DNA from: Mesostigma viride
Lineage: Eukaryota > Streptophyta > Mesostigmatophyceae > Mesostigmatales > Mesostigmataceae
Direction: 5' to 3'
DNA length: 64,000 bases
Assembly (NCBI GenBank): GCA_009746045.1
Contig: RPFO01000138.1
Coordinates: 784,759-848,758, forward strand
Shown: positions 16,476-28,977 of the stretch, in pieces
How positions within the stretch are numbered: position 1 is the stretch's first letter
How the letters are laid out: the number at the start of each line of letters is the position of its first letter
Made by a program: the position numbers and the translations under genes
The notes under the pieces: generated by a model
The model's input: the letters and a program-made list of their open reading frames with translations, nothing else
Told to the model about the DNA's origin: nothing
Database searches by the model: none

Positions 16476-16542
16476 TAATTAATTAATTAATTAATTAATT
16501 AATTAATTAATTAATTAATTAATTAATTAATCAATTAATTGA
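16476..16542. repeat. (ATTA)n microsatellite
   Basis: Sixty-odd bases of uninterrupted TTAATTAATTAA. Similar runs occur at 12,868-12,906 and 16,797-16,838, between LINE pieces. Confidence 0.9.
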
Positions 16543-17258
16543 TGGAGTCACTGAGATGGTACGCAAGGATAGATGGCAAGTATAGTGATGAAGGAGACCA
16601 CCGGCCCCAAGTCTGTGTGGGCTCCGGCCGCGTGTGACCGCGTATGGCATTCATAGCGATTCGGGCCGTGGTGCCCACAACCCTGTAACTAGGACCTAGA
16701 TAGCTTACACCATCCATTCCATCGATCCGGCCGGCCATGTATGTTCCCCTCCCACTGAGGACTTATGCTCACGTGACGCAGTGCACGTGTCTATTATAAT
16801 TAATTAAATTATTTATTTATTTATTATTAATTAATTAATGCGCGTAGGCCACGTGCTAGGCTAAGCCTGGCTAATCTACACTACTGTTATATATTCCCTA
16901 GACTGAGGTTGCTGGGGTGGCAGAAGGTGCCGGCCTGCCAGGGCTTGTGGTCAACGTGGATGACCGCTCCCCTCCAGTACATATACTGGTTTCCCCCCTG
17001 CGCTCTACCGGAGCTGAAGGTAGGTCGGCCATATAGCTCACGTCACCGTTGTTGCTGGGCCAGAGTCAAGTCGTCGTCCAGCGTGTAGCGAGTCCGCGAG
17101 AGCTTCTTGCGGCATTTAAGGAACGACAGCTTATCCGCCATGTACTTAAAGGTGAGGAGCACGGGGGCCGGGCCAGCCTTACCCCGCGCGCCGGGGAGGC
17201 GGCCAGCCGACATCCGCAGCTCACCATGGTGAGTTGCATGGGGGCAAAAATGTCGCGC

Positions 17259-18281
17259 CTAAACGCCACGAGAAGCGCTCGTCTCCGAGGTCTCATCTAC
17301 CGGCTGGTCGAAGGTCGAAGTGCTTGACGATGACATTGTGGCTGCGCTTGTCGAGCTCGGCCTCCTCACGAAGGTCGAGTGCTTGTTGCTTGAGCTGTGC
17401 CGCGATGATGCAGGTGGTGGAGGTGGTGTGGTGCTTAAGCAAGTCCGCCCAGGTCTGGGTGGAAGGAGCTCATCGCTGGCCGGGCCAGCAGATGCCGGCT
17501 GGGCAGCGATGTCCTTCACCGCCTGGGCGGTGAGGCCTGCAGTGTCTTGCAGGCACTCAATGGCGACGGCGTTGGCGTGGATGCATTGGTCGATGTTGAG
17601 GAGCTGGGCCTTGATGTCGGCATGCAGTGGAGGCGGAGGTGGCAGTGGAAAGGTGAGGGAGCTCAGAAGCCAGCGTGCATGCCCCCCAAGTTGCTGCCAC
17701 GTCTGCAGCGAGGGGGGTCACGTGCTGTTGGAGGGCTTCCGCAAGGATGGAACGGAGTGTGGGTGCGCCGGTGCGGAGATGGATGGAGCCCAGATCTCGC
17801 CATCAGATCTAGAGCGCATGAGAAGGGAGCTGAGAATGGTGTGCTGGAGTTGGGGGCGGGCTTTCCCGAACAGAAAGTCTCGGCGCATGTTGGTGCCGTC
17901 GGGTTTGATGAGGCGGTTGATGTCGTGGAGATCATAGGCCCAGCTAGGTCGTAAAGCGAGGCGTAGTCCCCAAAGAAGAGGAAATGCATGGCAGTTGCTG
18001 GAGCCATGATGGTCCAGCTAGTCGTGATCGTCGGTCTTGAAAGGTTGGGGTCGGGCCGGCCAGAAGCGCAGTTCAGTTGGGCGTGGTTCTGCTGGGCGAC
18101 TGCGTTTAGGATCTGGCGATGCCGAGGGCGAGGCCGCAGGAGCCGAGTGCACTACTAACGCTTGAGTAGTGGTCTCGCTGCCTGGCAGGCCGGGCGAAAT
18201 TGCAGCCGAAGCTGCAGGCGAATTTTCTTGGCTCATCGCAGCCGCCAGGCTGCGTTGCGTAGTCGAGCGTTTGCTCGTCAT
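17259..18281 (-). pseudogene. Retroelement-type hypothetical ORF with two in-frame stops
   Basis: A single minus-strand frame of about 340 codons starts at ATG 18281 with a Ser/Pro/Ala-rich leader (MSQENSPAASAAISPG), continues through YDLHDINRLIKPDGTNMRRD and an alpha-helical stretch (QLLNIDQCIHANAVAIECLQ), and is broken only by TAG at 18,020-18,018 and TGA at 17,720-17,718. The absence of frameshifts between the stops argues that it was coding. The composition (disordered leader, helical core) suits a LINE ORF1 or gag-like protein, but I recognise no domain. Confidence 0.4.
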
Positions 18282-18289
18282 AATATTGC

Positions 18290-19492
18290 GTTTAAGTTTC
18301 GGAAAAATATATCAGCGTGTGCGTCTTAGAAAGACGAAGCGATAGTGATATTCACGGCCGAATTCGGTGCCCAAACGTGAAAGTTATGAGCTCCGCCGTC
18401 AGTCATGGCTACCTCGTGGCTCGTGGCTCGTGCCTACTTCCTGCAAGGGTAGGGTGTAAACTACACCGGCCTGCTCTAGGTGCACCAAGTGCACTTGCGC
18501 ACCACCATGATGTATCAGAGCTCAGAAAATTGATGTATCAGAGCTCAGTTACATTTGGCAATTAGCTAAAAGGGGCATTTTACATCTAAATTTGTCCCCG
18601 CCTTCCGCTAATTTGCTAATTTGCTAAATTTGCTAAAAAAGAGCCAATTTTACCCCGACTCGATCCAATTTTTACTGACTTGTATGGCGGCGCATCAGGC
18701 TAGCTGTAATTATGCCCAGCAAATGAAATCAGCTGCCAAGTTTGGCCCAAATTGCTCGTCATGAATGTTGTTATTGTTTGCATGCAATCTAGAACATCTG
18801 CTGTGCGCTTGCGTGTCATCTGCTCCATATCAAAGAGACAACCAATGCAGGCCAGAAATCTGGAAGAATCCGGACCATGGTAGCTCGAGCCTGCTGGCCG
18901 GTTATCTTATCCGCTGTATGTCGACTCGTGCAGGATGATAATAAATTGATTGGAGGTGGATACTGCTTGTCCTTGTGCTTGTCTCAAGAATTTAATTATA
19001 AAGGTTGTCTCCTTGATAAATGGATTGTTACCAGTAACTACGTACTTGCGTGTCATGCGCATAAGCATGCCGGCACGGAGTACTAAGCTGATCTCATCAG
19101 AAAAACAATTACATGAAAGTTTAAACAAACAGACAAGGATCATCTGCGCATCATGCCCCAACCATATAGTACTCAATGGGGATATAATCCTGATCCGAGC
19201 TGTCCTCTACTGTAATGGCAGTCGAGGCGGTAGTGTCGTAGTTGTTGCCAGACGATGTTGTCAATATAGCGAAGTCGGTAATTATACCAAGTGGGGCAAC
19301 TATTCCTGGACTGTTAAGGGAGATCATCGTAGTAAAAAAAAGTAATTATTTACTACTGTGCAGTGACTGCAGTCAATATACTATATTGTAACCAGTGAGC
19401 ACTTGGGGAGACTGTGGAAAAGGTGCAAATGCATTCTAATTGATACTGAGATACTCACTCACAGTGGCTGCAGTCTAGCAGCAGCTTAAGCA
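18290..19492. other. Noncoding, includes presumed 3' UTR of the UBAC2-like gene
   Basis: No supported gene. Contains two sites of the dispersed motif (about 18,828-18,860 reversed; 19,003-19,018) and a TTTGCTAA-rich stretch at about 18,600-18,640. Confidence 0.5.
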
Positions 19493-22400
19493 TCAACTCC
19501 CAGTGCCTTCTAGCAATATATGCGTCGCAGAGCTAATGTCATTGCCAGTTAACACCAGCGCACGCCTTGCGGCACTCTGGTCAAAGCCCATGGCCACCAA
19601 CGCGGCAACGGCCTCCTCGGACGCACCCACAAGCGGCGAGGAGGGCCCCTGTCATGGCAACAGGCCACAGGGAGACATTGAAAGGACCAGGGGAGGACAA
19701 CAACATGGATTGAAGGGAGCAACAGTTACGCACAGCAAGGGGAAGCAGGTACACACCATCACAGCTTTTGCGCCTGAGCATTCGTTACAGAACGGATGTG
19801 TATAACAGTAAGCAGGCAGTCTGCCAGCCAACAACAGCGTCACTCGTAACATTGTGCCACTATCCGTCACTTGTTTCCCAGCTGGGCTACATCAATAAGC
19901 ATAGGCTTCACATCACGAGAATCTCACCCCAAAGTACCCAACCAAGGTAATTACAGCAGCCTTAGCAACACAGTGTACTTCAGCATAGCTTTACATGCAG
20001 ACTGCGTCCTGCATGCTGGAGAGAGGCATGCAAACAGAGGTGTATGAAAGCAAAAAGCGACCAAACAGAGGTCACCATTCCCACCCTCCCCCCCCACACC
20101 CCTGTGTCTACCCCTCTCACAAGACGCAAAACTGACAGCGAGCGAGCCCATACCCCAAAACATGCTCTGTTACTCTGGCTGGTTGAGTAACGCGGTGTGG
20201 CTGACAGAGGAGAGAAATGTTGGCTACATTTGATAGCAAGCACAACACGAACACTCACCATGGGCCGATGGCCGCCAGGGCCAAACGCGCGCCCACCCAA
20301 GGAACCAGCACCTCCCCCTGCGCCCCCCATCATGGCCCCTGATCCCGCCGCTGCTGCCCGCGCATCTGTGCCTGGGGCGGTGGGCCTGCGCGCAACCACG
20401 GGCGCCGTGGGTCCGCCCAGGCCCAGCAGGGGCGTTGCCAGGTACCGCACGGCGCGGTTGATGACGGCAGGGAACTGCCCGGCACATGGCACGCACACGT
20501 CGCACGAAAGCACGTCACACACAACAGGGGGGTTGGACCAGTGATCAACCACCTCCAACGAATGGCGGTGATGGGCGGTGGTGATGGGTGCTGCTGGTGG
20601 GTGGATGCTGCTTGTGGGTGGGTGCTGCTGGCTGGTGGGTGGCCGCTGCTGGTGGGTGGGTGCTGCTGGTGGGTGGGTGGGTGCTGCTGGCTGGTGGGTG
20701 GGTGCTGCTGGCTGGTGGGTGGGTGCTGCTGGCTGGTGGGTGGCCGCTGCTGGTGGGTGGGTGCTGCTGGTGGGTGGGTGGGTGCTGCTGGCTGGTGGGT
20801 GGGTGCTGCTGGCTGGTGGGTGGGTGCTGCTGGCTGGTGGGTGGCCGCTGCTGGTGGGTGGGTGCTGCTGGTGGGTGGGTGGGTGCTGCTGGCTGGTGGG
20901 TGGGTGCTGCTGGCTGGTGGGTGGGTGCTGCTGGTGGGTGGGTGGGTGCTGCTGGCTGGTGGGTGGGTGCTGCTGGCTGGTGGGTGGCGGCTGCTGGTGG
21001 GTGGGTGCTGCTGGCTGGTGGGTGGGCGCTGCTGGTGGGTGGGTGCTGCTGGTGGGTGGGTGGGTGCTGCTGGCTAGTGGGTGGGTGCTGCTGGTGGGTG
21101 GGTGGGTGCTGCTGGCTGGTGGGTGGGTGCTGCTGGCTGGTGGGTGGATGCTGCTGGCTGGTGGGTGGGTGGGTGCTGCTGGTGCGTGGGCACTGCTGGT
21201 GGGTGGGTGCTGCTGGTGCGTGGGTGGGTGCTAAGGTAAACCAGAAGTCTCGCCCGTCAGCAGCGGCCGCCCATGTGCACACACCGCTCTCGACCATACA
21301 GGACAGTTGCTCAGTCGGACGGTCCCTACCAAACATGCCTTCGGTGCAGCACAAGCACATAGACCACCAGCACACACGGCAGCACGCAGCGTGGCCGCAG
21401 GCATGCTTCTGGCGGGGCGAAATCGCAGTGGTTCGAATACGTCGGGATTTGCAGGATGAGCTGATGCACATGCAGTGCCGCCGCCATGCGTGGGCCATGT
21501 AGCCACCGTGACTACCACCATCTCGCTGCGCTGAACACGACTACAGTCTCCCGCACATGATAGCAACTGTTGCCAACTCAAGCTCCTTACCCCATCCCCT
21601 CTGTCACCGCGCACACATGCCCGATGGCGACACATGCATGCACACCACTCCTCCTTTACATGCCCCTGCCCCAACCCCATGGCCCTGTCTCACTCCTGGT
21701 GGCTAACTCGGCGCGTACGCCAGCAGCTGCCATGGCAAGGTGACAGCCGCCACCTGCACGCCTTACCTGGAAGGACCGGATGCCAGAAATATCTGACCGG
21801 ATTGTGAACCCGGCGATGAGCCCGCATAGCCCTGGCACCAGCGAGTACAGTGAGGGCGAGAGGAGGAGCTGCAGGGGACCATGGTGGGGAGGGAGACAGA
21901 CGAGCGCAAGGGGGGCCACAAAGGTGAATGGTGGGCGGTTGGTTGGTTGGTTGGTTGGTTGGTTGGTTGGTTGGTTGGTTGGTTGGTTGGTTGGTTGGTT
22001 GGTTGGTTGGTTGGTTGGTTGGTTGGTTGGTTGGTTGGTTGGTTGGTTGGTTGGTTGGTTGGTTGGTTGGTTGGTTGGTTGGTTGGTTGGTTGGTTGGTT
22101 GGTTGGTTGGTTGGTTGGTTGGTTGGTTGGTTGGTTGGTTGGTTGGTTGGTTGGTTGGTTGGTTGGTTGGTTGGTTGGTTGGTTGGTTGGTTGGTTGGGT
22201 GATCGTGCTGCGATGGGGTTGCCGTGCTGCCATGGGTTGCGCAATGGAAAGGTGCCACCACATCAAAGTGTGGGCCACATGAAAGTTCCAAAGGCAGGCT
22301 CTGCTTTCATTGTACCGCTTGGGCAGGCTCTGCTTGTGCTTGTTCCCCAGCACTACCCCCCTTTCCACGCGCCAACGTAAACACGCTGGTCGTACATGCG

Positions 22401-25400
22401 GCAATCCCCCCCCCCCCCGCCCGCCCGCCCGCCCGCCCGACCGACCGACCGCCCGCCCGCCCGCCCGCCCGCCCGCCCGCCCGCCCGCCCGCCCGCCCGC
22501 CCGCCCGCCGCCGCCCGCCCGCCGCCCGCCCGCCCGCCCCCCACCCACCCACCCACCCACCCACCCACCCACCCACCCACCCACCCACCCTTGTCCATAC
22601 AGATGACCCCTTGGGGAAGGACCAAGCTGCTTCCCTTGGGCCCACTGAGCATGCCACCATGATGCCACCATGCGGCCAACGATCGCCATTTGGGTTGTCG
22701 ACAGGGACAACGCGCAGAGGCGTTGTATGGGGACGCCCCTGCCCCACAACGAGGTGTGGGCGGTGCTAGACCAAGTGACTTGAAGGGTGTGGTTGCGGGT
22801 AGCAGCGGGGGTCAGCGCACAGGAAGGGCAGCCGATGGGAGCACAGACGCTGCGCAAACCCTGTATACACTAACGCAGGACGTTGGGTGGGTGATACCCT
22901 CCAGTGACAGGCATGCTCAGCATGCATTGAGCAACCCTCTGCCACCCACCACACCTTTTATTGCAACCACATTTCATACTGCCACGTGCCAGGTTCCTAG
23001 GGGGTGGAGGTACTTCCCTGTCTTCACCCCCTAGGGTTTCATGCGCCTGCCCCCCCCCCCTATTCACCCCCGTGTGTGCGCGCGAGCTCACCTGCGCGGC
23101 AGCGATGTAGATGAAGACCTTGTCAGTGAAGGGCAGCCCAAATATGGAGAAGCGCTCGCATGGCGGCACATCGAAGAAGAAGGGGACGAGGCACGAGAAG
23201 ACGAGGCCGTAGGGTCCCGGTGCCAGGTGCTTCACGTCTGCAAGCACAGGCAGATGCGTTCCAGCACACAAGCATGCGCGCCAGCACACAGGGTGGGGCC
23301 AAGCACACAGGGTGGTGCAGGCCATCACACGGTGCCATGCCCAGGTCCGGCGTGGGTAATGCATGAAGACGGCCGCATGCCACCTGCGCCCCCCTGGATA
23401 ATCTCTATGTGTTGAGGTGATGGCGGGCCCGAGGGCTGGCTGGAGCAAGCACAGGGAATGAGATGAGCACAGGGCCACCCCGCAAATGGCCTCGCTCTCC
23501 GCAGCGCCATCTCCCATCGCTCTTAGGATGATACAGCGAGGCCCGAGATTCTGCCGGGGTGCTGGCAAGCACACCTCCCAGCGACATGTGCTGTGCGAAT
23601 GCTGCATGTCTGTGAGCTTGATGCTGTCTTTGTAAGGTGTTGACCTGCCCATTCTCCTCCACTCTACCCTCGGTGCATCCCCATGTGTGCACGTGCCAGG
23701 GCACCCCAGGCATGCACACATGCCTGAGTACAACACAAACCACCCCCTGGCCATTTGCGCGCCAGCAGCTGCTCGCCACAGGGGCAACCTGTGATGGGGA
23801 GAGATCCCGCAGGGTTGAGCCAGGGTGGCCGCCCACCCCGTGTGCAGGGGTTGTGGGCACCTCAACATGGGCGGGGACACCCCCGTGGGCAGGGGTTGTG
23901 GGCCACCGTACCTCGGAAGGCGAAGAGGGTGGTTGCTTGGAGCAGCGTGGAGAGGACCAGGGAGAGGAAGACGTAACCCTGGACACGTGTAGGAAGGGGC
24001 GGCAGGCAGGCAGCGCGACAAACACAAGTGCATTGTGTTGGGATCGTTGAGTTGTAACCAATGAAACGAAACAAATCCAACTGCAACACCGAATGTGATG
24101 CTTTCAACAAAAAACAGAGCATGCCTCAACCTGATGACACGCGGCCACGCCTCCCCCCCCATCACGGTAGAGCACCTGATGACACGTGGCCACGCCTCCC
24201 CCCCCATCACGGTAGAGCACATGATGACACGCGGCCACGCCTCCCCCCCCATCACGGTAGAGCACCTGATGACACGCGGCCACGCCTCCCCCCCCATCAC
24301 GGTAGAGCACCTGATGACACGCGGCCACGCCTCCCCCCCCCATCACGGTAGAGCACATAATGACACGCCTCCCCCCCATCACGGTAGAGCACAGATGACA
24401 CGCGGCCACGCCTCCCCCCCCATCACGATAGAGCAGCTGATGGCACGCGGCCACGCCTCCCCCCCCATCACGGTAGAGCACCTGATGGCACGCGGCCACG
24501 CCTCCCCCCCCATCACGGTAGAGCACATAATGACACGCGGCCACGCCTCCCCCCCCCCATCACGGTAGAGCACCTGATGACACGCGGCCACGCCTCCCCC
24601 CCATCACGGTAGAGCACCTGATGACACGCCGCCACGCCTCCCCCCCATCACGGTAGAGCACCTGATGACACGCGGCCACGCCTCCCCCCCCATCACGGTA
24701 GAGCACATGATGACACGCGGCCACGCCTCCCCCCCATCACGGTAGAGCACCTGATGGCACGCGGCCACGCCTCCCCCCCCATCACGGTAGAGCACGGAGT
24801 GCGCACGCCCCCATCACGGTCGTACACTGCGCGCGCACGTACCCCGTACTTGGCGGATCCCATGCGCCGTTCGAACACGCGGAAGTAGTAGAGCAAAAAG
24901 GTGCCGAAGATCATCTCTCCAGGGTGCGAGAAGACAAAGTTGCTGGTGAGTAGCCGCCAAAGCTGCAGGCGGCGCAGGTCCTGAGCCAGTTGGAGAGTGC
25001 ACAGACGCAAAAGCGGGCAGCAGTGAGGGCACAGGGGCAGCACTGGTGGCATGCAGCAAAGCCAGGACGCAAATGGGTAGGATAGAGCGGTAGACTAAAA
25101 GGCCAGATAGTCAGGAAAGCACGCCATGCAAGTGTGCATGCCAAAATGATCGTGCACTTCTCTTTGGTGGTGCATGAAATTCCAGCAAATCTACGCTCAC
25201 AGAACCTGGCAAGGCATCGCTGATACCACAGGGGCAACACCATGCAGAGATGAGAGATGGCACGATGGGCTAGAGTAAACTTTGCAGTACATGCATGTTC
25301 ATTCACATGGATCACTGTATAGCACATGGATTAGCATATCGCAGTCTATGCTGATTAAAGCGCACGCAGCCTCAAACGGTGCATGCTTCTGGTCTGGTAG

Positions 25401-25573
25401 GGAATGGAATTGGGAACGTCAAAGGTCCTGCGCGCGAAGGAGACTCCCTTCAGCAAAGGCTGTCTTACTTACCATGTATGTGAGGGTGAAAAGAGCATGC
25501 TTGTGAGACACGCCCGCAAGGAGAGTGAGCGCCGTCGTGCACACGAGCAGGCCTTTAGTGATTGGCGCATTTG
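19493..25573 (-). CDS. UBAC2: UBAC2-like protein: rhomboid-like membrane domain plus C-terminal UBA domain
   Basis: Exons on the minus strand: 25,573-25,473; 24,980-24,843; 23,978-23,912; 23,237-23,092; 21,868-21,767; 20,474-20,259; 19,648-19,493 (TGA). All introns are GT-AG and phases agree, giving about 310 residues against 344 in human UBAC2; a first exon of a few codons, ending in phase 1, was not located. Matches along the family: [19 protein letters not shown] (first span), [32 protein letters not shown], a hydrophobic exon ([14 protein letters not shown]), VPFFFDVPP and [18 protein letters not shown], and [12 protein letters not shown]. The last exon is a UBA domain ([20 protein letters not shown], then [17 protein letters not shown]). 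UBAC2 proteins are catalytically inactive rhomboid relatives of the ER membrane linked to ubiquitin-dependent degradation; that role is carried over by homology. Each large intron contains a different tandem repeat. Confidence 0.88.
20590..21236. repeat. GTGCTGCTGGCTGGTGGGTGG minisatellite
   Basis: About 650 bp of a 21-bp unit and shortened or GCC-substituted variants, in the intron between UBAC2-like exons 5 and 6 as listed. The unit is a multiple of 3 and free of stops in several frames, so it yields long artefactual frames on both strands. Confidence 0.93.
21941..22198. repeat. (GGTT)n tetranucleotide array
   Basis: About 64 uninterrupted GGTT copies in a UBAC2-like intron, about 75 bp upstream (gene sense) of the exon ending at 21,767. 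Perfect homogeneity implies recent expansion. Confidence 0.97.
22408..22590. repeat. (CCCG)n switching to (CCCA)n
   Basis: A C-rich run becomes (CCCG)n with a few CCGA and CCG variants, then changes abruptly at about 22,539 to a pure (CCCA)n array. Same UBAC2-like intron as the GGTT array. Confidence 0.95.
24129..24800. repeat. Minisatellite, about 45-bp unit, about 15 copies
   Basis: The unit contains GATGACACGCGGCCACGCCT, a C7-C9 run, then CATCACGGTAGAGCAC. Copies differ by C-run length, CTGATG/CATGATG/CATAATG variants and one truncated copy at about 24,356. Lies in the UBAC2-like intron between the exons 24,980-24,843 and 23,978-23,912. Confidence 0.95.
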
Positions 25574-26880
25574 CTGCGGTGCAACAAGACGCAGACAATA
25601 AGAAAAGACGGCCTTGAGCTTGCTACCAAAGCGACTGGCGCTACCTCGTCCAGGGAACTTACCTTAACCCAAAGGGCATGTACTCCCCACCTTCCCCACG
25701 TTGCGCCCTGAAAAAGCTACAATCAAACTACTGTCCTGTCCTGGCTGGTATATATCACTAGGCGGGAGCCGTCCCAGGAAAGCATCTAGCCTCAACACTG
25801 GGATGAGCCAGGCCTTGTCACGATCGCAAATTTTCGGTAGATGCTCAGGGATCGCTGCCAGTGCGACGCACGTACAGCAAAAATGATAAACACTTTCACC
25901 AATTAGAACAGCATAAATCATGCAAGGGCATACGTACCGAAACCTCCAGGTCCAGCATTCATATTGCAAAGTCTTTTATGCAAACCCGCTCGTTTTGCCT
26001 CGTGTAATTTTTATATCACTACGAAGTACTAAGCCCGCTCATAGTGATAAGCTAATTTCAGATGTTTGGGTACTGGTATATACCTGTGATAAATTTCGAA
26101 AGCTGGATTGTGCGCATGCAGAGTATTAGAGTAGAGATGCGACAACAAAAGTGTATTACATATTATGCCCTCTCCTCGCAACCACTAGCTACGGCCAGTA
26201 TAACTGACGTGACACAAGAGCCTGATGAAGGACTCTCTAACCTTACAGCTCCCTCGTTCGTGGCTACGTGTCTAGAAACCAGATTCGTTTCCGCTCGTCA
26301 GCCATGCCTGTGCCTCGCTGGCTTCTTCGACCTGTCACATCGCATGCAGCGCATCCGGCCGGGTCCGGCCGCGGCCCCGAGCCCGAGCCCAGCCCCGCGG
26401 GAAACGAGCCGGGGAGACCAGCCCGCCTCCCAATTGCGGCCAGCCGGCCGGCCGGCCTCTCGAGCAATGAAATAAAGTAGGTTCAGTTCAAGTCAGTTCT
26501 GTTTATTCCCACAGCACAGCAGGCCGGACTTGAAGGAAGACCGAGCCACAAGTAAATGTATGTTTTCTGCTCTGCAGGAGATCAGACGATCGGTTGACAG
26601 AGCGTCACCAGCAAACTTCCCCATGGCCGGCCATTGCAAGGTATCACCAATAGTACCAATGAGACAACCAGCGCAGGTCGGAATTCTGGAGAATCTTGAG
26701 CTCAAATTCCGAAATGTGCAATTTACACATAATGTATCTAGTCAGCTTGTCAGTACTTCTTGGCCCTTCCGATATGATTGCGTTGGATAGAAGCCAAGAA
26801 ATTGTCGTCACCTGCCCATGATGTACCCTATTTTTGTCGTTTTCTCAGCCATTCATTAGTTAACTAGAAAGACATTTATA
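25574..26880. other. Upstream region of the UBAC2-like gene, no exon placed
   Basis: Should hold the first UBAC2-like exon and promoter. A donor-like AAGGTAAGT at about 25,662 (minus) is preceded by an ATG but has the wrong phase for the next exon. No other gene supported. Confidence 0.4.
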
Positions 26881-26891
26881 CTACCTCACGA

Positions 26892-26922
26892 TTTCTGGCC
26901 TGCGCTGGTTGTCTCCTTGATA
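26892..26922 (+). repeat. Dispersed 31-bp motif, copy 2
   Basis: Identical over all 31 positions to 16,088-16,118; the flanks are unrelated. Confidence 0.8.
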
Positions 26923-27041
26923 CCACGGAGGGCCAATCAAGCTAACAACAAGGAACAAAAGCCGGCTACATAATATATAATGAGTCTTAATTAAGAAATT
27001 TGAATGAAGTCGCGAACTCTTTCTGACCGCTGCCCACTCAC

Positions 27042-28977
27042 CCGACCCACCCACCCACCCACCCACCCACCCACCCACCCACCCACCCACCCACCCACCC
27101 ACCCACCCACCCACCCACCCACCCACCCACCCACCCACCCACCCACCCACCACCCACCCACCCACCCACCCACCCACCCACCCACCCACCCACCCGGCCC
27201 ACCCACCCACCCACCCACCCACCCACCCACCCACCCACCCACCCACCCACCCACCCACCCACCCACCCACCCACCCACCCACCCACCCGGCACCCACCCA
27301 CCCACCCACCCACCCACCCACCCACCCACCCACCCACCCACCCACCCACCCACCACCCACCCACCCACCCACCCACCCACCCCCCACCCACCCACCCACC
27401 CACCCACCCACCCACCCACCCACCCACCCACCCACCCACCCACCCACCCACCCACCCACCCGGCACCCACCCACCCACCCACCCACCCACCCACCCACCC
27501 ACCCACCCACCCACCACCCACCCACCCACCCACCCACCCACCCACCCACCCACCCACCCACCCACCACCCACCCACCCGGCACCCACCCACCCACCCACC
27601 CACCCACCCACCCACCCACCCACCCACCCACCCACCCACCCACCCACCCACCCACCCACCCACCCACCCACCCACCCACCCACCACCCACCCACCCACCC
27701 ACCCACCCACCCACCCACCCACCCACCCACCCACCCACCCATGCACCCACCCACCCACCCACCCACCCACCCACCCACCCACCCACCCGGCCCACCCACC
27801 CACCCACCCACCCACCCACCCACCCACCACCCACCCACCCACCCACCCACCCACCACACCCACCCACCCACCCACCCACCCACCCACCCACCCACCCACC
27901 CACCCACCCACCCACCCACCCACCCGCCCACCCACCCACCCACCCACCCACCCACCCACCCACCCACCCACCCACCCACCCACCCACCCACCCGGCCACC
28001 CACCCACCCACCCACCCACCCACCCACCCACCCCCACCCACCCACCACCCACCCACCCACCCACCCACCCACCCACCCACCCCCACCCACCCACCCACCC
28101 ACCACCCACCCACCCACCCACCCACCCACCCACCCACCCACCCACCCACCCACCCCACCCACCCACCCACCCACCCACCCACCCACCCACCCACCCACCC
28201 ACCCACCCACCCACCCACCCACCCACCCACCCACCCACCCACCCGGCCCACCCACCCACCCACCACCCACCCACCCACCCACCCACCCACCCACCCACCC
28301 ACCCACCCACCCACCCACCCACCCACCCACCCACCCACCCACCCACCCCCACCCACCACCACCCACCCACCCACCCACCCACCCACCCACCCACCCACCC
28401 ACCCACCCACCCACCCGGCCCACCCACCCCACCCACCCACCCACCCACCCACCCACCCACCCACCCACCCACCCACCCACCCACCCACCCACCCACCCAC
28501 CCACCCACCCACCCACCCACCCACCCACCCACCCACCCACCCACCCACCCACCCACCCACCCACCCACCCACCCACCCACCCACCCACCCACCCACCCGG
28601 CCCACCCACCCACCCACCCACCCACCACCCACCCACCGCGGCCACCCACCCACCCACCCACCCACCCACCCACCCACCCACCCACCCACCCACCCACCCA
28701 CCCACCCACCCACCCGGCCCACCCACCCACCCACCCGGCCCACCCACCCACCCACCCACCCACCCACCCACCCACCCACCCACCCACCCACCCACCCACC
28801 CACCCACCCACCCACCCACCCACCCACCCACCCACCCACCCACCCACCCACCCACCCACCCACCCACCCACCCGGCCCACCCACCCACCCATGCACCCAC
28901 CCACCCACCCACCCACCCACCCACCCACCCACCCACCCACCCACCCACCCACCCACCCACCCACCCACCCACCCACC
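27042..28977. repeat. (ACCC)n array, 1.9 kb
   Basis: Almost pure tetranucleotide repeat with recurrent CCCGG, CACCACCC and CATGC interruptions. It produces artefactual frames of more than 600 codons on both strands (THPP, WVGG) that should not be annotated as genes. Ends exactly where the LTR of element B begins. Confidence 0.97.

Noticed and set aside
20541-22857. Trp/Gly/Cys-rich, PTNQ and GRAGG/ARPP frames of 100-360 codons
   Set aside because: Translations of the 21-bp minisatellite, (GGTT)n and (CCCG)n arrays within UBAC2-like introns.
25655-25690. ATGCCCTTTGGGTTAAG before GTAAGT as UBAC2-like exon 1
   Set aside because: It ends in phase 2, whereas the next exon needs phase 1.
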